Below, one piece after another: positions 15,784-23,162 of a DNA stretch of 64,000 nucleotides. Within the stretch, counting starts at the first letter, position 1; each line of letters starts with the position of its first letter. Where the stretch lies: positions 1 to 64,000 of the forward strand of contig NZ_JAKRNM010000017.1 of the NCBI RefSeq assembly GCF_022346995.1, read 5' to 3'. Both the position numbers and the translations under genes were made by a program. The DNA is from Paenibacillus sp. ACRRY. Lineage in GTDB: Bacteria; Bacillota; Bacilli; Paenibacillales; Paenibacillaceae. A model generated the notes under the pieces. It was not told the DNA's origin, did no database searches, and saw nothing but the letters and a program-made list of their open reading frames with translations.

Positions 15784-16968
15784 GTGGGCACATTCCAACC
15801 AGAAGAGACCCATGAGTCACGATCATCCAGTAAGTCTTACGCGTTGCGGTGGAAGCATGAGAACATGCGTCAAATGGCACTGATCGCTATTTTCTCAATC
15901 GCGCTTACAATCATGATCTTGTTAGTCGTTTACGGTCAAGCCGGGAAACAAATTTCGCTGGTTATTGATGGCAAAGCTCAAGCGGTAGAGACTCGTACAG
16001 GAATGCTTCAAGAAATGCTGGAGGAGCAATCAATCACAGTCAGCCCCCATGATGAGGTATCCATGCCTTTGAACGGGGCAATCGCAGATGGAGACCGCAT
16101 TGTTATTGAGCGGGCCGTTCCAGTCAACATTACGGCAGACGGAGACACCAAGACTCTGTATACAACCGATTCATCGGTAGAAGATGCAATTCAGAAATCT
16201 GGAATTGAAGTTGCCAGTGAGGATAAGGTTTATCCTGCGCTCGCAACACCAATCAAGGCAGATATGAAAATTCGCGTAGTGCGTGTAACAAAGCGTACAG
16301 TGGATGTGGAACAGCCGATCGCGTATAAAGTAATCAAAACGGCTGACCCTAGCTTGTACAAAGGTGATAATCGTGTCATCGTAAACGGTAAAGAAGGTAC
16401 ACTTGTACAGCATATCGAAAAGGTGTTTCAGGATGGAGAGTTAGTCTCCAAAAAGATGGTGGGCAAATCGGTATCGACCAACCGTGTCGATAAAGTTATT
16501 GCTGTCGGAACCAAAGCGAAACCTGTTGTGAAGCAGCCGGAGATTCAGACGGTATCGGCCCAAACCTCCACAGCAAAGAAAGAAACAACAACGAACTCGA
16601 AGAAAACCGCTGCATCAGGCAGCAAAGTGATTACCGTCTCAGGCACTTCTTTTAAATATTCCAAAGTACTTAAAAATGTATCGATGACCGCGTACTCTTC
16701 TGAGGAGCCTGGCATTGGTACAAAAACAGCTTCCGGTACCCGGGTAACTGAAGGACGGACCATTGCGGTCGATCCAAAAGTGATTCCGATTGGCTGGTGG
16801 GTGTACATTGAGGGCCTCGGCTTCCGTCGTGCGGAAGATACTGGCGGCGCCATTAAAGGCAACAAAATCGATGTGTATTATGACAGTGTGAAGCATGCCC
16901 TGAATTTCGGACGTAAGAAAGGCAAGACGGTATATGTGATCGGTCCGGTTAAGCCGGAAGCGAACTAA
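15784..16968 (+). CDS. yabE: YabE-like cell-wall protein (DUF348, G5 and 3D domains)
   Basis: A 394-residue membrane-anchored cell-wall enzyme. The GTG at 15784 is chosen because AAGGAGG lies at 15769-15775; the ATG at 15766 precedes that site. One membrane segment spans about residues 31-50. Two DUF348 repeats (about 55-105 and 112-155), a G5 domain (about 165-245), a Lys/Thr linker and a C-terminal 3D domain (about 300-390) follow. The 3D domain keeps the aspartates of DPKVIPIG and EDTGGAIKG-NKID, so it is probably a lytic transglycosylase as in resuscitation-promoting-like and Sps/MltA-type proteins. Its expression is governed by the c-di-AMP riboswitch upstream. Confidence 0.93.
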   Translation: MGTFQPEETHESRSSSKSYALRWKHENMRQMALIAIFSIALTIMILLVVYGQAGKQISLVIDGKAQAVETRTGMLQEMLEEQSITVSPHDEVSMPLNGAIADGDRIVIERAVPVNITADGDTKTLYTTDSSVEDAIQKSGIEVASEDKVYPALATPIKADMKIRVVRVTKRTVDVEQPIAYKVIKTADPSLYKGDNRVIVNGKEGTLVQHIEKVFQDGELVSKKMVGKSVSTNRVDKVIAVGTKAKPVVKQPEIQTVSAQTSTAKKETTTNSKKTAASGSKVITVSGTSFKYSKVLKNVSMTAYSSEEPGIGTKTASGTRVTEGRTIAVDPKVIPIGWWVYIEGLGFRRAEDTGGAIKGNKIDVYYDSVKHALNFGRKKGKTVYVIGPVKPEAN

Positions 16969-16974
16969 AATCGT

Positions 16975-17003
16975 TTTACTTTGAAATGGGAATGCTATAA
17001 AAT
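16975..17003 (+). promoter_or_regulatory. promoter of rnmV
   Basis: TTTACT, a 17-bp spacer and TAAAAT, right after the yabE stop codon and before the hairpins at 17030-17096. Confidence 0.55.
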
Positions 17004-17072
17004 AGTTGCATGAATGAATCATGCGGAATATGCGGCGGTGGAGTCTGAACAGGCTCGCCGCCGTTTGGCAGA

Positions 17073-17096
17073 GAAGAGGATATTCCTCTTCTTTTT
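17073..17096 (+). terminator. terminator hairpin between yabE and rnmV
   Basis: GAAGAGGA TAT TCCTCTTC with five T residues. A second GC-rich stem (GCGGCG / CGCCGC) lies just before it at about 17030-17064. It ends the yabE transcript, and it also lies downstream of the promoter at 16975, so it could attenuate rnmV. Confidence 0.8.
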
Positions 17097-17120
17097 GCGT
17101 TAGAAAGGAAGAAATGGAAC

Positions 17121-17666
17121 ATGATAAAAGAAGTCATCGTTGTAGAAGGACGCGACGATACCGTCGCCATCCGGCGGGCTGTTGAGGCAGACACCATAGA
17201 GACCGGCGGATCAGCCATCAACCAGCGAATCCTGAAGCGAATTGCACTGGCACAGGAGAGACGAGGTGTGATTGTTCTTACGGACCCGGATCATGCCGGT
17301 GAGCGGATTCGCAAAATCATTGCAAATAAGGTCCCAGGCTGCAAGCATGCTTTTATTCCGGAAGCGGATGCAACCCGCAAAGGGGACATCGGGGTAGAGA
17401 ATGCTTCACCTGAAGCAATCCGCCATGCACTGGAGCGTGTGCATACCTCGTATGAGGGTGTACCGAGCCTGATCGATTGGGAGGACTTGATTGCGGCAGG
17501 ACTGATTGTGCACCCGCAGGCAGCCGCAAGGCGTATGGAGATGGGCAATCTGCTCGGCATAGGTTACTGCAACGGAAAGCAGTTCCACAAGCGGCTGGGT
17601 GTATTCCAAATTAGCCGGGAAGAGTTTTCTGCAGCATTATCGCAAATTGAACGTGAAGGATTGTGA
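17121..17666 (+). CDS. rnmV: ribonuclease M5
   Basis: RNase M5 matures 5S rRNA precursors in Bacillales. The 181-residue protein has an N-terminal TOPRIM domain with the glutamate of VVEGRDD (residue 9) and the DPDHAGERIR motif holding the metal-binding aspartates, then a basic C-terminal substrate-binding part. AAAGGAAGAAATGGAAC precedes the ATG. It is followed after 4 bp by rsmA, a pairing common in Firmicutes. Confidence 0.95.
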   Translation: MIKEVIVVEGRDDTVAIRRAVEADTIETGGSAINQRILKRIALAQERRGVIVLTDPDHAGERIRKIIANKVPGCKHAFIPEADATRKGDIGVENASPEAIRHALERVHTSYEGVPSLIDWEDLIAAGLIVHPQAAARRMEMGNLLGIGYCNGKQFHKRLGVFQISREEFSAALSQIEREGL

Positions 17667-17670
17667 GTGT

Positions 17671-18573
17671 ATGAATGGCATGGATGAGACTTTGGAAATT
17701 GCAACACCCAAGCGAACGAAAGAGATAATTCAAAGACACGGATTCTCATTTAAAAAAAGTCTAGGTCAGAACTTTCTGATTGATCAGAATATATTGAATA
17801 AAATTGTAAATGCAGCGGATCTGGACGAGTCTAAGGGCGCACTCGAAATTGGCCCAGGGATTGGGGCACTTACGGAGAGACTGGCCCGAGTAGCCGGCCC
17901 TGTAACGGCTGTGGAAATCGATCAGCGTTTATTGCCGATCCTTGGTGAAGTAATGGAGCCTTATCCTAATGTTCGGATACAGCACGGTGATGTGCTGAAG
18001 CTGGACTTGGCAGAGCTTTTCAGCACAGACTTTGCTAGTGTGAGCAAGGTGAGCGTTGTAGCTAATCTGCCGTATTATGTGACGACTCCTATTATGATGA
18101 AACTGCTGGAAGAGAAACTACCGGTAGACAGCATTGTCGTTATGATTCAGAAGGAAGTAGCAGAACGTATGGCAGCTGCACCCGGCTCGAAGGACTACGG
18201 AAGTCTGAGCATCGCGGTCCAATACTACAGTGTGCCTGAATTGGTTTGCATTGTGCCGCCAACCGTATTTATTCCACAGCCCAATGTGGAATCGGCTGTC
18301 ATTAAGCTCAAGGTCCGTGAGCAGCCCCCTGTCGAAGTGCCGAGCGAAGCACACTTTTTCGAAGTGGTACAAGCCTCATTTGCCCAGCGGAGAAAAACCA
18401 TCTCGAACAATCTGAAAGCTCGCTTCTTCACCAAGGAGAATCGGGAGCAGGCGGACCAGTTACTGGAGCAGGCTGGCATTCAGCCGTCTAGACGTGGGGA
18501 GACACTCAGTCTGCAGGAATATGCGACTCTGAGCACGGTAATGTGGGATGCAGGAGTTCGCGCTGGCTTGTAA
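17671..18573 (+). CDS. rsmA: 16S rRNA dimethyladenosine transferase
   Basis: RsmA (KsgA) dimethylates two adjacent adenines, A1518 and A1519, near the 3' end of 16S rRNA. The 300-residue protein has SLGQNFLID near residue 29, motif I LEIGPGIGALTE and the catalytic NLPYYVTTP motif. I chose ATG 17671, which follows the rnmV stop at once with GAAGGA upstream inside rnmV; a second ATG at 17680 is possible. It is co-transcribed with rnmV. Confidence 0.95.
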   Translation: MNGMDETLEIATPKRTKEIIQRHGFSFKKSLGQNFLIDQNILNKIVNAADLDESKGALEIGPGIGALTERLARVAGPVTAVEIDQRLLPILGEVMEPYPNVRIQHGDVLKLDLAELFSTDFASVSKVSVVANLPYYVTTPIMMKLLEEKLPVDSIVVMIQKEVAERMAAAPGSKDYGSLSIAVQYYSVPELVCIVPPTVFIPQPNVESAVIKLKVREQPPVEVPSEAHFFEVVQASFAQRRKTISNNLKARFFTKENREQADQLLEQAGIQPSRRGETLSLQEYATLSTVMWDAGVRAGL

Positions 18574-18629
18574 ATAAATTCGGATGAACCAAACCGGGTC
18601 TTTGCCCATACGATGGGGTAGAGGTGATT

Positions 18630-19532
18630 ATGTTGATGAATATCGGAGACTTGGTCGTTCGTAAGTCATACGGTGGAGATGTGACTTTTCGGGTGGAAGG
18701 CCTCCAGTTGGATAGCGCGGTCATTAAAGGGACCGAATTCCGGCTGCTTGCTGACTCCCCGGTGGACGATTTGATACAGGTTCCTTATGAACCGCAGAGT
18801 GCCAAGACCAGGCAGGCACATGTTAAAGCGCATCAGACACTCTCCAGACTGCAGCAGAACCGGATTGAACAGGCGGAACGCAACCGTGAAGGCCTGACGC
18901 AGGACTGGTCTGCACAGCGGGAGCCCGCTTATTTTGAAATGCCAGGCAAGGTACTTCACTTGGATGGGGATCCAAATTACCTAAAGAAAAGTATGGCTCT
19001 CTATGAGCAGCTTCGTGTCCCGGCAGAGGGTCAATATGTCCATGAGTCAGCTATGGCCGATGCCTTGTATCGTCTTCTTCCCAAAGTCCAGCCTGACATT
19101 GTGGTCATTACGGGCCATGATGGGGTGCTGAAGACCCGTCAGCCTTACGACTTATACAGTCTCGGAAGTTACAAGAACTCACAAAATTTTGTGGCGGCAA
19201 TCCAGGTTGCAAGACAATATGAGCGTCATCTGGATGCGCTCACGATCGTTGCAGGAGCATGTCAGTCCCATTTCGAGGCACTTCTGCGGGCAGGTGCAAA
19301 CTTTGCCAGCTCACCAGGCCGAATTCTGATTCATGCCCTTGACCCGGTATATGTGGCAGCCAAGGCAGCCTTTACATCCGTTAGAGAAACGGTGAATATG
19401 AATGATATTCTGCATAACACAATTAGTGGCAGCCAAGGTGTAGGTGGTGTCGAAACACGCGGCAGTTACCGCGTTGGCCTGCCTGGTTTGAACGATTTAT
19501 CTACACTTAAAGTTAACCCCTCAGCCGTCTGA
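18630..19532 (+). CDS. yabG: sporulation-specific protease YabG
   Basis: A 300-residue mother-cell protease that processes spore coat proteins in B. subtilis, where it is under sigma-K. The opening IGDLVVRKSYGGDVTFRV and the strongly conserved central region VVITGHDGVLK and the ACQSHFEALLRAGANFASSPGR segment (with the proposed catalytic Cys/His) are present. The ribosome binding site AGAGGTGATT fits ATG 18630; ATG 18636 is an alternative. A CATACGATG motif at 18607-18615 resembles a sigma-K -10, but lies very close to the ribosome binding site. A terminator follows. Confidence 0.93.
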   Translation: MLMNIGDLVVRKSYGGDVTFRVEGLQLDSAVIKGTEFRLLADSPVDDLIQVPYEPQSAKTRQAHVKAHQTLSRLQQNRIEQAERNREGLTQDWSAQREPAYFEMPGKVLHLDGDPNYLKKSMALYEQLRVPAEGQYVHESAMADALYRLLPKVQPDIVVITGHDGVLKTRQPYDLYSLGSYKNSQNFVAAIQVARQYERHLDALTIVAGACQSHFEALLRAGANFASSPGRILIHALDPVYVAAKAAFTSVRETVNMNDILHNTISGSQGVGGVETRGSYRVGLPGLNDLSTLKVNPSAV

Positions 19533-19546
19533 TACAGGTCATTTAA

Positions 19547-19570
19547 AGTCCCGATTTGGGGCTTTTTTCA
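19547..19570 (+). terminator. rho-independent terminator of yabG
   Basis: AGTCCC GATTT GGGGCT with six T residues. Confidence 0.75.
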
Positions 19571-19586
19571 TTTGCAAAAAAATTCA

Positions 19587-19616
19587 TTGACAGCAACTTT
19601 TCCATGCTGATATAAT
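19587..19616 (+). promoter_or_regulatory. first veg promoter
   Basis: TTGACA, an 18-bp spacer and TATAAT: both hexamers are perfect sigma-A consensus. Confidence 0.8.
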
Positions 19617-19629
19617 ATTTAGTTTTGAT

Positions 19630-19658
19630 TTGACATTGACTGTAAATTCAGGTATAAT
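19630..19658 (+). promoter_or_regulatory. second veg promoter (perfect consensus)
   Basis: TTGACA, a 17-bp spacer and TATAAT, a full consensus sigma-A promoter about 30 bp before the veg start codon. The B. subtilis veg promoter is one of the strongest known. Confidence 0.9.
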
Positions 19659-19685
19659 GGACAAGAAAAGAGGTGGTCGTCGACA

Positions 19686-19961
19686 ATGGCTAAAAATACG
19701 CTATTGGATATCAAACGCAATCTCGATGCTCATATAGGTCAAAAAATTATGTTGCGGGCTAATGGTGGCCGCCGTAAGACTATCGAGCGTACGGGTGTAT
19801 TGGAAGAAACGTACCCTTCTGTTTTTATCGTCAAGCTTGATGAGGAGCAAGAAACTTTCAAGCGAGTATCTTACAGTTATGCAGATATACTTACGGAGTC
19901 GGTGGAAGTCATGGTATTTAACCCAGGCGACCAGACGCCTAACTCCTACATGGAGACGTAA
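19686..19961 (+). CDS. veg: Veg protein
   Basis: A 91-residue Veg-family protein with the SH3-like beta fold; in B. subtilis Veg stimulates biofilm formation through the SinR pathway. The opening NTLLDIKRNLDAHIGQKIML and the central RRKTIERTGVLEETYPSVF block are conserved. AAAGAGGTGG precedes the ATG. It is monocistronic between tandem promoters and a terminator. Confidence 0.95.
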   Translation: MAKNTLLDIKRNLDAHIGQKIMLRANGGRRKTIERTGVLEETYPSVFIVKLDEEQETFKRVSYSYADILTESVEVMVFNPGDQTPNSYMET

Positions 19962-19975
19962 GCATCGTTTTACAG

Positions 19976-20008
19976 GCAGTTCGCCCCTCATGGCGAACTG
20001 CTTTTTTA
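19976..20008 (+). terminator. rho-independent terminator of veg
   Basis: GCAGTTCGCC CCTCAT GGCGAACTGC, a 10-bp perfect stem with six or seven T residues. Confidence 0.92.
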
Positions 20009-20044
20009 TTTGTATAGAATTACCGTCCAGGCAGGCATGTACAG

Positions 20045-20074
20045 GAATGAGGTTCGACCAGAAACGGCATACTA
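20045..20074 (+). promoter_or_regulatory. sigma-G-type promoter of sspF
   Basis: GAATG, an 18-bp spacer and CATACTA. This matches the sigma-G consensus GHATR-N18-CATNHTA. It lies about 120 bp before sspF, a spore-protein gene expected in the forespore regulon. Confidence 0.6.
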
Positions 20075-20195
20075 CTTGAACAGGCTTATACTGATATGCT
20101 GAACAGTTCGTCGGAAATGGTGGCTCTGAAGCTGTCAGGAAGAATCCTGGTGTAAATGGACTAATCAGAACTGCTACTTCAAGGAGGATGGTTTC

Positions 20196-20372
20196 ATGAG
20201 CCGCAGAAGAAGAAGTGTGATGTCAGATGAGCTTAAGTATGAGCTGGCAAAAGACCTGGGATTTTATGATACCGTACAGCAGGAAGGCTGGGGTGGCATC
20301 AAAGCCAAGGATGCAGGCAATATGGTAAAGCGTGCCATTCAGCTTGCTGAAGAGGCAGCACGCAAATCGTAA
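20196..20372 (+). CDS. sspF: small acid-soluble spore protein SspF
   Basis: A 58-residue DNA-binding protein of the alpha/beta-type SASP family. It opens with an arginine run (MSRRRRS), followed by the SDELKYELAKDLGFYDTV helix and a second half containing GWGGIKAKDAGNMVKRAI, both SspF hallmarks. AAGGAGGATGG precedes the ATG at 20196. SspF coats spore DNA or supports it in dormant spores. It sits between veg and ispE, as in B. subtilis, behind a sigma-G-like promoter. Confidence 0.95.
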   Translation: MSRRRRSVMSDELKYELAKDLGFYDTVQQEGWGGIKAKDAGNMVKRAIQLAEEAARKS

Positions 20373-20407
20373 TTCGATCTAGACGGTTTGGAGAGCGGGG
20401 CCTTCCA

Positions 20408-20427
20408 CGAGGTTGACCTCGCTTTTT
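20408..20427 (+). terminator. terminator of sspF
   Basis: CGAGG TTGA CCTCG followed by CTTTTT; outer GCGGGG/CCTCGC pairing is an alternative. Confidence 0.7.
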
Positions 20428-20453
20428 CCCCATGAACTCGGAATAAAAATGAC

Positions 20454-20482
20454 TTGACAGCCCCATTTTGATATAATATGTT
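20454..20482 (+). promoter_or_regulatory. candidate promoter of ispE
   Basis: TTGACA (perfect -35), a 17-bp spacer and TATGTT. A TATAAT also lies nearby, only 12 bp from the -35. Confidence 0.55.
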
Positions 20483-20511
20483 AAGTTGTCTTAGGGAAAA
20501 GGTGAGGACGG

Positions 20512-21375
20512 GTGAACGCCTTGAAAATTTACGAAAAAGCGCCTGCTAAAATTAATTTGATGCTGGACGTTTTACATAAACGAAGCGACGGCTTCCACGA
20601 AGTCGAGATGATCATGACCATGGTCGATTTGGCAGATCGGCTGGAAATGTCAGAACTGCCTCGCGATACGATATTTATCTCCAGTCAGGCCGGGTATATT
20701 CCGCTTGATGAGAAGAATCTGGCATTTCAGGCGGCCAGATTAATCAAAGAGCGTTACGACGTGCGTACTGGAGTGCACATTCATCTGGACAAAAAGATTC
20801 CGGTGGCTGCCGGCCTGGCAGGCGGCAGCAGTGACGCTGCAGCTACGCTGCGCGGCTTGAACCGCCTCTGGCGTCTGAATATCCCGGATCATGAGCTCCA
20901 GGAGCTTGGGGCAGAGCTTGGTTCGGATGTACCTTTCTGTATTACGGGGGGGACAGCGCTCGCTACAGGCCGTGGAGAGAAACTGAAACCAATGCCTAAT
21001 CCACCGCAATGTTGGGTCATCTTGGCGAAGCCACCAATCAATGTATCGACAGCGGATGTGTACGGAAGATTCCGCAGTGACAAGATTGTTCGGCATCCAA
21101 GTGCAGCCAAAATGGAGCAGGCCATTCGTAATCATTCCTTTGCAGAGGTGTGCGGACAGATGGGGAATGTGCTTGAGGATGTTACGCTTAAGCTGTACCC
21201 GGAAGTCCAGCATCTGAAGGATGCCATGATGAAGCTGGGTGCAGATGGGGTACTCATGTCGGGTAGTGGCCCAACCGTATTCGGGTTGGTCTCCAAGGAA
21301 GCGAAGGTTGCACGGATCTATAATGGGCTGCGCGGCTTCTGCAAAGAAGTGTACGCAGTACGCATGTTGACTTAG
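20512..21375 (+). CDS. ispE: 4-diphosphocytidyl-2-C-methyl-D-erythritol kinase
   Basis: IspE is the ATP-dependent kinase of the MEP isoprenoid pathway. This 287-residue GHMP kinase carries the glycine-rich ATP loop PVAAGLAGGSSDAAATLRG (about residues 97-115), the substrate-binding KAPAKINLML opening and the motif-3 segment MSGSGPTVFGL. The start is GTG 20512 after AGGTGAGG. It is followed by purR after about 100 bp. Confidence 0.96.
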   Translation: MNALKIYEKAPAKINLMLDVLHKRSDGFHEVEMIMTMVDLADRLEMSELPRDTIFISSQAGYIPLDEKNLAFQAARLIKERYDVRTGVHIHLDKKIPVAAGLAGGSSDAAATLRGLNRLWRLNIPDHELQELGAELGSDVPFCITGGTALATGRGEKLKPMPNPPQCWVILAKPPINVSTADVYGRFRSDKIVRHPSAAKMEQAIRNHSFAEVCGQMGNVLEDVTLKLYPEVQHLKDAMMKLGADGVLMSGSGPTVFGLVSKEAKVARIYNGLRGFCKEVYAVRMLT

Positions 21376-21427
21376 AATTCGCTTTTATAATGTACAAACA
21401 CGTATAAAGGTGGTATATTTTTAAATA

Positions 21428-21440
21428 ATTATTCGGATTT
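21428..21440 (-). promoter_or_regulatory. possible PurBox upstream of purR
   Basis: On the minus strand the 13-mer AAATCCGAATAAT matches the PurBox AWWWCCGAACWWT at 12 of 13 positions. The usual second, convergent box was not found, so autoregulation by PurR is only suggested. Confidence 0.35.
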
Positions 21441-21473
21441 GGATGTTTTCCGTGATCGTGAGGATGGATCTCT

Positions 21474-22301
21474 GTGAAGAAATTAAAACGAAGCGCTAGG
21501 CTGGTTGAAATGACGCAGTATTTATTGTCAAGACCGCATACGGTTATTCCGTTAACCACTTTTGCCGAACGTTATGGTGCCGCGAAGTCGTCAATCAGTG
21601 AAGATTTGGCGATTATCAAGGAAGTGTTCGAAGAAGGTGGGTCGGGAGAACTGCAGACACTGGCAGGGGCTGCTGGGGGAGTTAAATGGATTCCGAAGGT
21701 GTCCAGAGAACATGCTCTGGCTTTTGCCGAACGACTAAGCAATCAGTTGGAGCAGCCTGACCGTATCTTGCCTGGCGGGTACCTCTACATGTCTGACCTG
21801 CTTGGACAGCCTGCATTGATGAATGAAGCAGGTAAAATATTTGCGACTGCTTTTGGCAACATGGATATCGATGTAGTCATGACGGTAGAAACGAAGGGTA
21901 TTCCTCTGGCATATGCGACTGGAGCCCAGCTTAACCTGCCTGTAGTGCTCGTACGCAGGGACCATCAGGCTACGGAAGGATCGGCCGTAAGTATCAATTA
22001 TGTATCGGGGTCCCATAAAAGTCTCCATACCATGTCCCTATCCCGCAGGGCGATGCGTGAGCATTCGCGGGTCCTGATCGTGGATGATTTCATGAAAGCC
22101 GGTGGAACGGTACAGGGCATGATTGATTTGCTCGCCGAGTTTAATGCAACAGTAGCAGGTGTAGGGGTATTGGTTGAATCCGGTTCAGTTGATTCGGAAG
22201 AGCGTTTGCTGACCGATTACGTATCCCTTGCGCAACTGACAGCTGTGGATGCAAAAAGCAGACACATTTCGGTGAAGCCTGGTAACTATTTTGACCTGTA
22301 G
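21474..22301 (+). CDS. purR: purine operon repressor PurR
   Basis: A 275-residue PRPP-sensing repressor of purine biosynthesis and salvage genes. Residues 1-70 form the winged-helix DNA-binding domain (KRSARLVEMTQYLL start; AAKSSISEDL recognition part). Residues 75-270 form a phosphoribosyltransferase-like domain with the PRPP motif VLIVDDFMKAGGT. GTG 21474 is the start after GTGAGGATGG. In B. subtilis ridA (yabJ) lies between purR and spoVG; it is missing here. Confidence 0.96.
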   Translation: MKKLKRSARLVEMTQYLLSRPHTVIPLTTFAERYGAAKSSISEDLAIIKEVFEEGGSGELQTLAGAAGGVKWIPKVSREHALAFAERLSNQLEQPDRILPGGYLYMSDLLGQPALMNEAGKIFATAFGNMDIDVVMTVETKGIPLAYATGAQLNLPVVLVRRDHQATEGSAVSINYVSGSHKSLHTMSLSRRAMREHSRVLIVDDFMKAGGTVQGMIDLLAEFNATVAGVGVLVESGSVDSEERLLTDYVSLAQLTAVDAKSRHISVKPGNYFDL

Positions 22302-22420
22302 AAAGATGACGAATGACATGTCGGGAAAGGTTCTATTCCATCGACCCGGCACTAACGTTGTCGAATTGTGTATTAAATAAAAAAATTCCTGAAATTAGGA
22401 CATTTTTGTGGTTATAAAAA

Positions 22421-22450
22421 GAAGGAGTTCGTATAGGCTGTGTGGAATTA
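22421..22450 (+). promoter_or_regulatory. sigma-H promoter of spoVG
   Basis: GAAGGAGTT, a 12-bp spacer and GTGGAATTA. Every defined position of the sigma-H consensus RnAGGAnWW-N12-RnnGAATWW is met. spoVG is a classical sigma-H gene. Confidence 0.85.
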
Positions 22451-22489
22451 TACACCAAGTTCTGATGGAAAAAGGTGGTGAACACACAC

Positions 22490-22774
22490 ATGCAAATTAC
22501 GGATGTCAGACTCCGCCGTGTTAACTCGGAAGGGAGAATGAAGGCTATCGCATCCATTACCATCGATAACGAATTCGTCGTTCATGACATTCGCGTCATT
22601 GATGGGAACAACGGAATGTTTGTTGCTATGCCGAGCAAGCGGACTCCTGACGGAGAATTCCGTGATATCGCCCACCCGATCTCTTCCGGTACTCGTGAGA
22701 AGATTCAGGCTGCTGTTTTGACTGAGTATGACCGCGCTGCAACTGAGGAAGAAGTCATTGAAGAAGGTGCCTGA
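22490..22774 (+). CDS. spoVG: septation/stage V sporulation protein SpoVG
   Basis: A 94-residue SpoVG, a nucleic-acid-binding regulator affecting septation, cortex formation and virulence-type genes in related bacteria. ITDVRLRRVNSEGRMKAIASIT and the FVVHDIRVIDG segment are hallmarks. ATG 22490 is chosen after AAAGGTGGTGA; five upstream codons to 22475 overlap that site. A sigma-H promoter precedes it and a terminator follows, making a single-gene unit. Confidence 0.96.
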   Translation: MQITDVRLRRVNSEGRMKAIASITIDNEFVVHDIRVIDGNNGMFVAMPSKRTPDGEFRDIAHPISSGTREKIQAAVLTEYDRAATEEEVIEEGA

Positions 22775-22798
22775 GAACATTATTGGGGTTCGAAGGAA

Positions 22799-22833
22799 AA
22801 GAGAGCCATGTCTTATGGCTCTCTTTTCTTTTT
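22799..22833 (+). terminator. rho-independent terminator of spoVG
   Basis: AAGAGAGCCAT GTCTT ATGGCTCTCTT, an 11-bp perfect stem with a T tail. Confidence 0.92.
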
Positions 22834-23162
22834 GACCGGAATAAGATATATTCAGTATTGAGTTTATTCAAACAGGAACATTTATCAGCTTTATTGCTGG
22901 AAAATGTTGAAGAAAACAATAGCGCAGCGTGCGCTTGGTGACAGGGCGGCATCTTAAGAGTCATTGGGATTCGGTTAAGGCTCGCAGGTACACGGCGTAT
23001 ACATATAGGTCACGATTGCTCGTGTCCGCGTTGTTACGTGTGATAACAGAGACAGCAGGCGATGAACAAGACCGGCTTCAGGCCGGCTGAACGATACTTG
23101 TCAGGGATGATCCACTAAGGTAGGTCTCACAGATGGGGTTTTCAGAACAGGAGGTCGTGAAA
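22834..23162 (+). other. leader region of glmU with several hairpins
   Basis: No ORF. It contains the hairpins AGCGCA/TGCGCT (22921-22935), CACGA/TCGTG near 23010-23025 and CCGGC/GCCGG near 23070-23086. No motif of a known riboswitch (including the glmS ribozyme) was recognised, and no clear promoter was found. Confidence 0.35.

Noticed and set aside
18607..18615. sigma-K -10-like CATACGATG before yabG
   Set aside because: The predicted start would fall on the ribosome binding site, leaving almost no leader, and the -35 is not convincing.
22834..23132. glmS-type or other known riboswitch before glmU
   Set aside because: Hairpins are visible, but no conserved riboswitch block was recognised.
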